64,000 nt of DNA, taken from Veronia pacifica (GTDB lineage Bacteria; Pseudomonadota; Gammaproteobacteria; Enterobacterales; Vibrionaceae). The notes under the pieces were generated by a model. It was not told the DNA's origin, did no database searches, and worked only from the letters and a program-made list of their open reading frames with translations. Both the position numbers and the translations under genes were made by a program. The stretch spans positions 17,252 through 81,251 of the forward strand of contig NZ_LYBM01000023.1 in assembly GCF_001707825.1 (NCBI RefSeq), given 5' to 3'. Each line of letters starts with the position of its first letter. The first letter of the stretch is position 1. Below, piece after piece: positions 47,160-55,208 of this stretch.

Positions 47160-47211
47160 CTACGACAAGCAGACATATCTGGTTTTTATCTATGTCTGCA
47201 GATTGTCGTAG
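47160..47211. repeat. Long inverted repeat in the kbl-tetR intergenic region
   Basis: CTACGACAAGCAGACATA at 47160-47177 pairs with TATGTCTGC and TTGTCGTAG at 47191-47211, giving 18 matched pairs broken only by a 3-base bulge (AGA), around a 13-base loop. It is a good candidate operator for the neighbouring TetR-family regulator or a structured leader of kbl. Confidence 0.75.
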
Positions 47212-47240
47212 TATTCCGGGGCTAGATAGTAGTTTTCTGT

Positions 47241-47262
47241 TCTTATCTGAGTCCAGATAAGA
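47241..47262. repeat. Perfect hairpin downstream of the TetR-family gene
   Basis: TCTTATCTG, loop AGTC, CAGATAAGA is a perfect 9-bp stem 29 bp past the regulator's stop. A T-tract is lacking, so it may be a Rho-independent-like end of low strength or a processing site. Confidence 0.55.
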
Positions 47263-47290
47263 AGTGGATCTTATTGCAGTGGATCACGCT

Positions 47291-47932
47291 TCATTGTTGA
47301 TCCATTTGCGCCTTGTAATGTTCAATCAAATCCAAGACGACCTGCTTACCCAATGGCGTGGTCATTGGTGAAACGATACCCAGTATTTTTATCACACCTA
47401 AATAGATGACTGCCTTGGTAATATGGGTAGCGGGTGCATGAACGCTCTGGTAGAAAATCCAACTCGATGCAACCAGTTTGAGAGTGTCGCCAAGCTCCTC
47501 AATATCGTTGTCATCAAGCAACAAGAAACCCGTATCTCTGAACTCCTGCATCATTCTCACCAAGTCACCCTGCAACGTTTTTTGTGCTACGAGGTACTTC
47601 TCCTGCAGAACTGCATCGCGGCGAAGTATGTCAGGCAGATTGGCGTAAAAAAAGCGGTAGCGCCACATAAGCTGAAACGCTGCATCAAGATAGCTTAATA
47701 GCTTATTTTGATCAGCGCCGACACCGGGCTCTGGCAAAAAGGCCGTCGCCAGATCGATAGCGTATTGATCAAAAATACAGTGTATAATCTCTTCCTTATT
47801 ACGGAAGTGGTAGTAGAGGTTGCCGGGGCTTATTCCCAAATCTGCAGCAATGTGGTTAGTGGTGACGTTGGGTTCACCTTGCTCGTTGAATAATGCCAGT
47901 GCTGAATGAATGATACGTTCACGGGTCTTCAT
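47291..47932 (-). CDS. TetR/AcrR family transcriptional regulator
   Basis: A 213-residue repressor. MKTRERIIHSALALFNEQGEPNVTTNHIAADLGISPGNLYYHFRNKEEIIHCIF is the N-terminal helix-turn-helix; the C-terminal ligand-binding part is helical and aromatic-rich (LMWRYRFFYANLPDILRRD). The start at 47932 fits the family, while the frame continues upstream. It lies just before kbl-tdh in the same orientation, so it may control threonine catabolism; the inverted repeats between them are possible operators. The ligand is unknown. Confidence 0.9.
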   Translation of the reverse strand: MKTRERIIHSALALFNEQGEPNVTTNHIAADLGISPGNLYYHFRNKEEIIHCIFDQYAIDLATAFLPEPGVGADQNKLLSYLDAAFQLMWRYRFFYANLPDILRRDAVLQEKYLVAQKTLQGDLVRMMQEFRDTGFLLLDDNDIEELGDTLKLVASSWIFYQSVHAPATHITKAVIYLGVIKILGIVSPMTTPLGKQVVLDLIEHYKAQMDQQ

Positions 47933-48035
47933 GGTATTGGTGTAGTCCTCTCTCCCTGACCGGATTCGGAATAGTAACACAGTAATAACACTCTGCGTGG
48001 GCGAGTGTTCTCATTGTCTGATAATAGGTGAAAGT

Positions 48036-48980
48036 ATGATTATAGTAACTGGTGGCGCTGGCATGATTGGCAGTAATCTGGTTAAAGCACTCAACGAACA
48101 AGGCCACAACGACATTTTGGTTGTCGACAATTTGAAAGACGGAACCAAGTTTGTGAACCTAGTTGATCTTGATATCACCGATTATATGGATAAAGAGGAC
48201 TTCATTGCGCAAATCATGGCTGGCGATGATTTCGGTCCTGTCGAAGCCATCTTCCACCAAGGTGCCTGCTCTGCAACTACCGAGTGGGACGGCAAATATA
48301 TGATGCTCAATAATTATGAGTATTCTAAAGAGTTGCTGCACTACTGCCTTGAACGTGAGATTCCATTCCTATACGCCTCATCAGCTGCTACTTATGGCGG
48401 TCGCGACCGAGATTTTATCGAAGAACGTGAGTATGAAGGCGCGCTGAACGTATACGGATACTCGAAACAGCAATTTGACAACTATGTCCGTCGCTTGTGG
48501 CAGGACGCAGATGCACATGGTGAAACCTTGTCTCAAATCACAGGTTTCCGCTACTTCAATGTATACGGCCCGCGTGAACAACACAAAGGCAGCATGGCGT
48601 CAGTCGCGTTCCACTTGCACACCCAGATTAGCGAAGGGAAAAGCGCAAAGCTGTTTGAGGGTAGCGATAGCTTCAAACGCGATTTTGTTTATGTCGGTGA
48701 CGTGTGCAAGATGAATATCTGGTTCTGGCAGAATAATCAGTCTGGTATTTTCAACTGCGGCACAGGTCGGGCGGAACCGTTTCAGGCTGTTGCAGACGCG
48801 GTATTGAAACACCATGGTAAAGGTAGTGTTGAAGTCATCCCCTTCCCAGAACACCTAAAAGGCCGTTATCAGACGTTTACCGAGGCAGATCTGACCAAGG
48901 TCCGCGCAGCTGGTTACAATGAAACATTCAAAACCGTTGCCGAAGGCGTTGCTGAATATATGGCGGTGCTTAATAAGTGA
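48036..48980 (+). CDS. hldD: ADP-L-glycero-D-manno-heptose 6-epimerase
   Basis: A 314-residue short-chain dehydrogenase-like epimerase (also called RfaD) completing the activated heptose used for the lipopolysaccharide inner core. [23 protein letters not shown] is the NADP loop, and [15 protein letters not shown] contains the catalytic Tyr-x-x-x-Lys. The ATG at 48036 follows AGGTGAAAG. It opens the lipopolysaccharide locus that extends to 61.6 kb. A strong hairpin follows. Confidence 0.97.
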   Translation: MIIVTGGAGMIGSNLVKALNEQGHNDILVVDNLKDGTKFVNLVDLDITDYMDKEDFIAQIMAGDDFGPVEAIFHQGACSATTEWDGKYMMLNNYEYSKELLHYCLEREIPFLYASSAATYGGRDRDFIEEREYEGALNVYGYSKQQFDNYVRRLWQDADAHGETLSQITGFRYFNVYGPREQHKGSMASVAFHLHTQISEGKSAKLFEGSDSFKRDFVYVGDVCKMNIWFWQNNQSGIFNCGTGRAEPFQAVADAVLKHHGKGSVEVIPFPEHLKGRYQTFTEADLTKVRAAGYNETFKTVAEGVAEYMAVLNK

Positions 48981-48989
48981 TGCATAACT

Positions 48990-49020
48990 GGCGCGGGCTG
49001 CCAACTCAGCCCGCGCCTTT
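48990..49020 (+). terminator. GC-rich hairpin after hldD
   Basis: GGCGCGGGCTG, loop CCAACT, CAGCCCGCGCC is a perfect 11-bp stem followed by TTT. It may fully or partly terminate hldD transcription before the acyltransferase. Confidence 0.7.
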
Positions 49021-49049
49021 CATATTGGGCGACGCACTGATCAGACATT

Positions 49050-49988
49050 ATGAGTAAAACAACACCCTCTGCCTACTCCCCTCAATTTGAGTGGGCTTTT
49101 TTACACCCTAAATATTGGGGAAGCTGGCTAGGTATCGCGCTGGCTGCAATTATGGCGTTCATTCCTTTTAGGGCACGTGATACCTTCGCAGCTTTTCTGG
49201 CAAAAAGATTGGTCAAACTCAATAACAGTGCGAAAAAACGGGCTGTCATTAACCTCAAGCACTGTTTTCCAGAAAAAAGCGACGAAGAAAGATTTCGAAT
49301 TCTAGAACAAAGCTATGTTTACGCAGGTTGCATTTTGTTTGGTTTCGCCACGATTCTGGTGCGAAGCAAGGCTTATCTGGCCCAACGGACAGTCTTCAAA
49401 AACGATCATATCCTGACTGACCTGGTTGAAAAGGGCGAGAAAATCATTTTGCTTGTCCCTCATACCTGGTCTATCGATTATCCAGCGGTGCAGTTGGCAT
49501 CCCGTGGTCTACCGATAGTAGGGCTGGTAAAAAGGCAGTCTAATCCGCTCAATGATTGGTTGATGAACGCCCAGCGACTGAAATACGGTGGCTGTATTCA
49601 CGAGAGGTCGACAGGAATAAAACCCTTTCTAAAGTCGATCCGCGAGGGCTTTTTAGGTTACTATTTGCCCGATCAGGATCATGGGCCGGACAACAGTGTT
49701 TTCGTGCCTTTTTTGGGCGCCGAAAAAGCAACCCTGGCCGGGCTGGGGAAATTATCCAGACTGGGCAAAGCGAAAGTCGTCCCCCTGATGTCAGCCTACA
49801 ACCGCGAAACAGGTAACTTTGAGGTGATCGTCAAACCACCACTGGAGAACTTTCCAACGGGTGATGACAAACAAGACGCAAAGATTATGAATGCGTGCCT
49901 AGAGGACTTCATTAAGTCTGATCCTGCACAATATATGTGGATTATCAACTTGTTACGAACCCGACCTGATGGCAGTGAGCTTTACTAG
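49050..49988 (+). CDS. Lipid A biosynthesis late acyltransferase (LpxL/LpxM family)
   Basis: A 312-residue inner-membrane acyltransferase. A hydrophobic N-terminal anchor (WLGIALAAIMAFIPF) precedes the catalytic HxxxxD motif (H138-TWSI-D143); YYLPDQDHGPDNSVFVPFLG is a second conserved block. Overall it looks closer to LpxM (MsbB) than LpxL, adding a secondary acyl chain to Kdo2-lipid A, but the exact position and chain cannot be told. It lies 69 bp after hldD and 13 bp before a glycosyltransferase fusion gene. Confidence 0.88.
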   Translation: MSKTTPSAYSPQFEWAFLHPKYWGSWLGIALAAIMAFIPFRARDTFAAFLAKRLVKLNNSAKKRAVINLKHCFPEKSDEERFRILEQSYVYAGCILFGFATILVRSKAYLAQRTVFKNDHILTDLVEKGEKIILLVPHTWSIDYPAVQLASRGLPIVGLVKRQSNPLNDWLMNAQRLKYGGCIHERSTGIKPFLKSIREGFLGYYLPDQDHGPDNSVFVPFLGAEKATLAGLGKLSRLGKAKVVPLMSAYNRETGNFEVIVKPPLENFPTGDDKQDAKIMNACLEDFIKSDPAQYMWIINLLRTRPDGSELY

Positions 49989-50001
49989 CAGGAAAAATAC
50001 A

Positions 50002-51786
50002 ATGAACATTCTCATGGCCTTGTCCCAACGTGAAGTTACAGGGGCTGAAGTATATGCCACCACAGTCGGCGATATTCTGACTGAGAGAGGCCACCAGGTC
50101 TTTTATGTTTCAGACACCCTTACCAAGCCACATCAGGGCGAATTCTTCACACTCCGTTTTAATAAACGCAGTATCTTTCGACGTTTCTGGCATGTTGGTT
50201 ACCTGATTTATCTCATAAAAAAGCATAATATCCAGTTGGTACATGCTCATTCCCGGGCGTCGAGCTGGAGTTGTCATGTTGCCTGTAAAATAACTGGCAC
50301 ACCTATGGTGACAACAGTACATGGCAAGCAACCCGTCCATGCGTCCCGTAAAAAATTCCATGCTATGGGTAATCGGGCAATGCCTGTGTGTGAGGCAATT
50401 TATCATCAACTCATTGATGATCTTGGTGTACCCGCTGACACCATGACGATCAGCCGAAATGGCATCAATACGGCGCGCTACCAATGGTGTGATGCGCCAA
50501 ATAACGATAAAAAAGTCATTGCAATCATTGGCCGACTGAGCGGCCCCAAAGGCGATCTGTGTTTTAAACTGCTGGATGAATGTATCGACCTCGACAGATA
50601 CGACGTCAAGATTGTTACGGGCACTGAGCCCACAAAAAGGTTTGAACGATTCAGGGGCAACGTCGATTTTGTTGGCTACGTAGAAGATGTGCCGGCAATG
50701 ATGGCCAAGGCAGACTTGGTCATAGGGGCTGGACGCGTCGCTATGGAGTCACTGCTCTGTGGTCGGCCAACATTTGCTATTGGAGAGGCCATTTCTATTG
50801 GTCCTGTGAACCTTGATAACATCGACCATGCAATGGCCACCAACTTTGGCGATATTGGCCCTGTTGACCTGGATATCGATTTTTCACTTATCCCGGCGCA
50901 GATTGAGGAAGCTTTATCAACACCCCACTGCCCGGTCGAGGTCAACGAGAAAATTAAAGAGAGTTACGATCTGCAGAATATTGTTACTCAGGTCGAGGAT
51001 ATCTATCAGTCGGTATATGTCCGTACCTTGCGCAAAGACATTCCCGTGCTGATGTACCACAGGTTCTCTGAAAGCACCGAAACCCAGGGCCGCATGGCTC
51101 CGTACATTGACATTGATATGTTCGAAAAGCATCTCAAACTTATCAAGAAGTTGGGTTATGAAACGCTGACATTCGAGGACATCAGGGGTAAGGGATTTAT
51201 TTCCCGTCTTGAGGCTGACAAGCGCTATTGCATGATCACTGTCGACGATGGCTTCAAAGATAACTACACCCTAATGCTTCCGCTGCTGAAAAAATATGAT
51301 TTGAAAGCTGTGGTCTATGCGGTAAGCGATACTGACCATAATCAGTGGGATGTCGAACACCCCGAAACTCCAGAAAAACGCTTTGAGCTGATGACACAAA
51401 GTGAACTCAAAGCATTAGCCGATTCTGGGCACGTTGAGATTGGTGGTCATACCCTTACCCATCCTCACCTGAGCTCCCTTACGCGGGAACAACAACAAAG
51501 AGAAATAGCTGAAAATAAAGCCAAACTCGAGCGCCTTTTAGGTAAAGATTTACTCTCTTTTGCCTATCCTTATGGCGACTGGAATCAGGACAGTGTAGAG
51601 CTGGTAAAAGGGTGTGGATATGAATTTGCTGTAGCAACAAACAGCGGGCCTTTGGCAGTTCATGAAGACCCGTACCTGATTCGGCGCATCGGTATTTATC
51701 CGGGTACGGATGTATTTGGCTTATTCAGAAAACTGACTGGCGGCTACCTGTTTCGAAAAGTCAAAGAGAAGCCAAGTCATGTCTGA
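50002..51786 (+). CDS. Fusion of family 4 glycosyltransferase and NodB-type polysaccharide deacetylase
   Basis: A 594-residue two-domain protein. Residues 1 to about 340 form a GT-B glycosyltransferase (MNILMALSQREVTGAEVYATTVGDIL, VHAHSRASSWSCHVACKITGTP, VTTVHG, and a C-terminal half with AIIGRLSGPKGD). Residues about 347-590 form a carbohydrate esterase family 4 domain: MYHRF, TVDDGF with D415 and D416, GGHTLTHPHLS with H483 and H487, and FAYPYGDWN. All metal and catalytic residues of the deacetylase appear present. Inference: it adds an N-acetylhexosamine to the core and removes the acetyl group. The start at 50002 has an AGGAAAA site. The next gene overlaps by 8 bp. Confidence 0.9.
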   Translation: MNILMALSQREVTGAEVYATTVGDILTERGHQVFYVSDTLTKPHQGEFFTLRFNKRSIFRRFWHVGYLIYLIKKHNIQLVHAHSRASSWSCHVACKITGTPMVTTVHGKQPVHASRKKFHAMGNRAMPVCEAIYHQLIDDLGVPADTMTISRNGINTARYQWCDAPNNDKKVIAIIGRLSGPKGDLCFKLLDECIDLDRYDVKIVTGTEPTKRFERFRGNVDFVGYVEDVPAMMAKADLVIGAGRVAMESLLCGRPTFAIGEAISIGPVNLDNIDHAMATNFGDIGPVDLDIDFSLIPAQIEEALSTPHCPVEVNEKIKESYDLQNIVTQVEDIYQSVYVRTLRKDIPVLMYHRFSESTETQGRMAPYIDIDMFEKHLKLIKKLGYETLTFEDIRGKGFISRLEADKRYCMITVDDGFKDNYTLMLPLLKKYDLKAVVYAVSDTDHNQWDVEHPETPEKRFELMTQSELKALADSGHVEIGGHTLTHPHLSSLTREQQQREIAENKAKLERLLGKDLLSFAYPYGDWNQDSVELVKGCGYEFAVATNSGPLAVHEDPYLIRRIGIYPGTDVFGLFRKLTGGYLFRKVKEKPSHV

Positions 51787-52344
51787 ATTCCTCAAAGCAA
51801 TATCATTTAAATTGCGCAATAGAGTTCGTATTGATTCCGGTAATACGGTGATATTCGGTCACAAAAACCGTATCCGTTACTGCCGGGTCGACATACATGG
51901 CAATAATAATCGCGTCATATTTTTGGACGGCGCAAACCTTAAGGGCGTCCATATTGAAGTGATTGGCAATGACTGCACACTCACCATTGGAAAAAACTGT
52001 GTCATTGGTGAGGGCTGTTATTTTTCTTGTCGTGAGAAAGGAACATCTCTCACAATAGGTGATAACTGTATGTTTTCACGCAACGTTAAGCTGATGACCA
52101 GTGACGGGCATGACATCTATCAGAACGGGAAACGTATAAACGAAGCAGCAGATATCACCATAGGCAACAAGGTTTGGCTGGCGGACAATACCACAGTACT
52201 TAAAGGCTGTAAGGTTGCTCCGGCAGCGTCGTCGGCATCAATTCCACCGTAACAAAGGATATACCGGAGCATTCTATCGCTGTTGGTATGCCTGCAAAGC
52301 AGGTAAAATCAGGGATCAGTTGGAATGAAAAGCTAACTTTCTAA
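51779..52344 (+). pseudogene. Hexapeptide-repeat O-acetyltransferase with C-terminal frameshift
   Basis: Residues 1-150 are a left-handed beta-helix acyltransferase of the maltose/galactoside acetyltransferase type (TIGKNCVIGEGCYFSCREKGTSLTIGDNCMFSRNVKLMTSDGHDIY). The frame ends early at 52252 after VAPAASSASIPP. In the next frame the expected end is intact: VVGINSTVTKDIPEHSIAVGMPAKQVKSGISWNEKLTF, stopping at 52344. The switch falls at 52220-52221, where CC instead of CCC would restore VAPGSVVG. The repaired protein would be 188 residues, normal for the family. It overlaps the fusion gene upstream by 8 bp and probably acetylates a core or O-unit sugar if functional. Confidence 0.82.
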
Positions 52345-52373
52345 CGTAATTAATGGCCAGTAATCCTGTAAAC

Positions 52374-53408
52374 ATGAAGATATTAGTTATCGGCCCGTCC
52401 TGGGTCGGCGATATGGTAATGTCGCAAAGCCTCTACAAGACATTACATACATTACACCCGGGCTGTCAGATTGATGTTCTGGCACCCGCATGGTGCAAGC
52501 CTGTTCTTGAGCGTATGCCAGAAGTTCGTGAAGCGCTCGAAATGCCATTTGGACATGGTGAATTTAACTTCTCAGGTAGATGGAAACTTGGCAAGAGCTA
52601 TAAGTCAAAGGAATACACCCATGCCTTTGTGCTGCCAAGGTCAGCAAAGTCTGCGTTTATCCCTTTCTTTGCCGGTGTGCCAAACCGCATTGGATGGAAA
52701 GGTGAGATGCGATATGGCCTGCTGAATGATATCAGGGCTGACAGAACAGTATTCCAGTATATGGTTGAACGTTATGTCGGACTCGCCTACTCCAACGACA
52801 GCATGTTAGAGAAAACCTCGATTGAAACTGTCGACTTTCCCTCTCTCACTGTCGATGAGAACAATCAGGCATCTTGTCTTGAACGCTTTGGCGTTGATAG
52901 TCAGCAAGCAATGATTGGTATTTGCCCCGGTGCTGAATTTGGTCCGGCCAAACGATGGCCTGAGAAGCATTATGCAAATGTTGCTGAAAAACTGATTCTC
53001 GAGGGGAACCAGATCCTACTGTTTGGCGGACCAAAAGATCGGGAAGTGACGCAGTCAATTAAGGAGGCGCTGCCAGTCGCGCTTCAGGACAAATGTTTTA
53101 ACCTCGCGGGAGAAACAAGTCTGGTTGATGCTATCGACTTGTTGGCTGCCTGCCATACTGTTTTTTCCAATGACTCTGGATTAATGCACGTTGCAGCGGC
53201 TGTTGGGACCAACATAGTCGCCATCTATGGTTCAAGTTCGCCAAAGTATACGCCACCTCTGTCTGGAAGAGTGCGAATGGTTAATACCGATATCGGTTGC
53301 CGTCCATGCTTCAAACGCGAGTGCCCTTTCGGACATCTGAAATGTTTGAAAGACCTGCCTCCGTCTCAGGTGATGGAAGCATATGGTGAACTTTCAAGTG
53401 TTAATTAG
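52374..53408 (+). CDS. waaF: ADP-heptose:LPS heptosyltransferase II
   Basis: A 344-residue GT9 enzyme that adds the second heptose of the inner core. MKILVIGPSWVGDMVMSQSLYKTL, ICPGAEFGPAKRWPEKHYANVAEKL, and SNDSGLMHVAAAVGTNIVAIYGSSSPKYTPPL are the diagnostic blocks, matching WaaF/RfaF. The ATG at 52374 matches the family start; an ATG seven codons upstream at 52353 is also possible and neither has a strong ribosome site. It is 30 bp after the broken acetyltransferase. Confidence 0.95.
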   Translation: MKILVIGPSWVGDMVMSQSLYKTLHTLHPGCQIDVLAPAWCKPVLERMPEVREALEMPFGHGEFNFSGRWKLGKSYKSKEYTHAFVLPRSAKSAFIPFFAGVPNRIGWKGEMRYGLLNDIRADRTVFQYMVERYVGLAYSNDSMLEKTSIETVDFPSLTVDENNQASCLERFGVDSQQAMIGICPGAEFGPAKRWPEKHYANVAEKLILEGNQILLFGGPKDREVTQSIKEALPVALQDKCFNLAGETSLVDAIDLLAACHTVFSNDSGLMHVAAAVGTNIVAIYGSSSPKYTPPLSGRVRMVNTDIGCRPCFKRECPFGHLKCLKDLPPSQVMEAYGELSSVN

Positions 53409-53843
53409 GTACAAATAACATCTATCAAAAGATAATGTTAAATCATCACTTTGTACCCTGACGAAGACTTTCATATCACGGAAACCCGGTCAGACTCGAA
53501 GAATACCTATATATTATTGGTACTTACATACGTTACATCTATCTCGTTTTACCTAATATAATATCGAGATGAGAACGGAATAAATCCTTTGCGGTAAACT
53601 GAGTAAGTATCATTTTGGCGAACTTTTCGTTGAAAAGTCGTGAAGGAAAAATCGACATCTTTGAGAAATAGATCAAAGTCTGAATGACAATCTCTCATAA
53701 TGCGTTAATGTAAAAATCGGGCTGATTCGGTAACAAAATTCTTAGTAAGTGCTTTTTTTTTAAGGAAATAGATATACTTTCGTATCACCCAATGAATCAT
53801 AGGTAGTTACTCAAGGGTATGATGCCTAGACATGGAGAGCCGC
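53409..53843. other. AT-rich intergenic region before the gtr-like cassette (no gene)
   Basis: About 435 bp, clearly more AT-rich than its neighbours. An imperfect long hairpin (GGTACAAA at 53408-53415 with TTTGTACC at 53450-53457) follows waaF. A TATAAT hexamer lies at 53557-53562. A run of nine T (53753-53761) sits just before a TATACT hexamer at 53773-53778. No protein or RNA gene is recognised. Confidence 0.55.
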
Positions 53844-54782
53844 ATGCAAGACAAACCTGTAATTTCGATTGTCTGTCCTTGCTTCAATGAACAGGAAGTT
53901 TTAGCAACCTTCGAGACAAGAGTATCGGAAATACTGGTCACAACGGGATACAGCTATGAAATGCTATTTATCAATGATGGCAGCACAGATAATACCCAAA
54001 CTGTTCTTGAGACTATCAAAAAAGATAACCCTCATGTCCGTATTCTGAACCTGTCACGTAATTTCGGTAAAGAAGCGGCGATGACGGCTGGTCTTGATCA
54101 TGCACGAGGCGAAGTGATCATCCCTATCGATGCTGATCTGCAGGATCCCCCTGAGCTTATCCATGATTTTCTTCTAGAGTGGAAAAACGGCTTTGACGTG
54201 GTCGTGGCGAGACGGAAAGACAGAAGCAGTGATTCTTGGGCCAAAAAAATTACCGCCAGCCTGTTTTACAAATTCCACAATCAAATCGCTCAGGTTGAAA
54301 TCCCAGACAATGTTGGAGATTTCCGCCTAATGACGCGTAAAGTGGTCACAGCCATCCAGCTATTACCTGAAAATCAGCGTTTTATGAAAGGTATTTTCTC
54401 CTGGGTAGGCTTTAACACCAAAGTGGTCGACTATACACGGGCTGCGAGGGTCGCCGGAGAGACCAGTTTCAATGGCTGGCGTCTGTGGAACTTTGCACTT
54501 GACGGTATTACCAGTTTCAGCACTGCCCCACTGAGAGTTTGGCTGTATCTTGGAATATTCATTTCATCGATATCTTTCGTCTATGGCAGCATCATTATTC
54601 TGAAAACCATTTTCATGGGCCATGATGTTCCGGGCTATCCATCGCTATTAACTGTGGTCCTCTTTTTGGGCGGTATTCAGCTTATTGGCCTCGGGGTCAT
54701 GGGAGAATATATCGGTAGACTCTACATAGAGTCCAAACGTCGCCCTGTCTATATTATTGAGAAAGACACCAGTGATGAATAA
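53844..54782 (+). CDS. GtrB-like polyprenyl-phosphate glycosyltransferase (GT2)
   Basis: A 312-residue membrane glycosyltransferase. The GT2 catalytic domain begins ISIVCPCFNEQEVL and holds INDGSTDNT and DADLQDPPE, the nucleotide and metal sites. Two C-terminal transmembrane helices follow (LYLGIFISSISFVYGSIIIL and TVVLFLGGIQLIGLGVMGEYIGRLY). Family knowledge: GtrB moves glucose from UDP-glucose to undecaprenyl phosphate for periplasmic decoration of lipopolysaccharide. The start at 53844 has GGAGA 5 bp upstream; an ATG at 53832 is less likely. It overlaps the GtrA-like gene. Confidence 0.92.
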   Translation: MQDKPVISIVCPCFNEQEVLATFETRVSEILVTTGYSYEMLFINDGSTDNTQTVLETIKKDNPHVRILNLSRNFGKEAAMTAGLDHARGEVIIPIDADLQDPPELIHDFLLEWKNGFDVVVARRKDRSSDSWAKKITASLFYKFHNQIAQVEIPDNVGDFRLMTRKVVTAIQLLPENQRFMKGIFSWVGFNTKVVDYTRAARVAGETSFNGWRLWNFALDGITSFSTAPLRVWLYLGIFISSISFVYGSIIILKTIFMGHDVPGYPSLLTVVLFLGGIQLIGLGVMGEYIGRLYIESKRRPVYIIEKDTSDE

Positions 54783-55173
54783 CCTGCTTAATCGCCTACT
54801 GTCAGTCCGTCTGTTGCGTTATGTACTGACGGGAGGGCTGGCAACTCTTACTCATATCGTTGTAGCTTTTGGTGCATTGAAATTTCTCACTCACTCTGTC
54901 TTCATTGCCAACGTGATGGGATTTTGCTGTGCGTTTTTATTGTCGTATCTGATGCAGTCCTTGTTTGTTTTTCAACAAAATCTGACCTTAAAAAATGCCA
55001 GGCGCTTTTTTGCTGTCCAGTTTTCGGCTCTGATGATTGCACAACTGATCAGTGAAATATTTCAGGACACCAACAGTTACCTCAGAGTATTAATGGTGGT
55101 CATCATGCTGCCAGCAATTACCTATCTGATTCACAAATTCTGGACTTACCGGCACGGCGCAGAAGCCGGGTAA
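54775..55173 (+). CDS. GtrA-like flippase for polyprenyl-linked sugar
   Basis: A 132-residue protein with four predicted transmembrane helices (LLRYVLTGGLATLTHIVVAFGAL, HSVFIANVMGFCCAFLLSYLMQSLFVF, RRFFAVQFSALMIAQLI, LRVLMVVIMLPAITYLIHKFWTY), the GtrA family pattern. It is thought to turn lipid-linked sugar to the periplasmic side. The ATG overlaps the GtrB-like stop by 8 bp, showing coupling. In classical phage gtr cassettes gtrA comes first; here the order is B-A-C. Confidence 0.9.
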   Translation: MNNLLNRLLSVRLLRYVLTGGLATLTHIVVAFGALKFLTHSVFIANVMGFCCAFLLSYLMQSLFVFQQNLTLKNARRFFAVQFSALMIAQLISEIFQDTNSYLRVLMVVIMLPAITYLIHKFWTYRHGAEAG

Positions 55174-55208
55174 CACAGCCCTCATCTCCACATTAGGACT
55201 TAACTGTC

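Noticed and set aside
53580..53620. ops/JUMPstart element for RfaH before the gtr-like cassette
   Set aside because: TGCGGTAAACT shares only part of the GGCGGTAGCGT core, and no surrounding JUMPstart similarity is visible.
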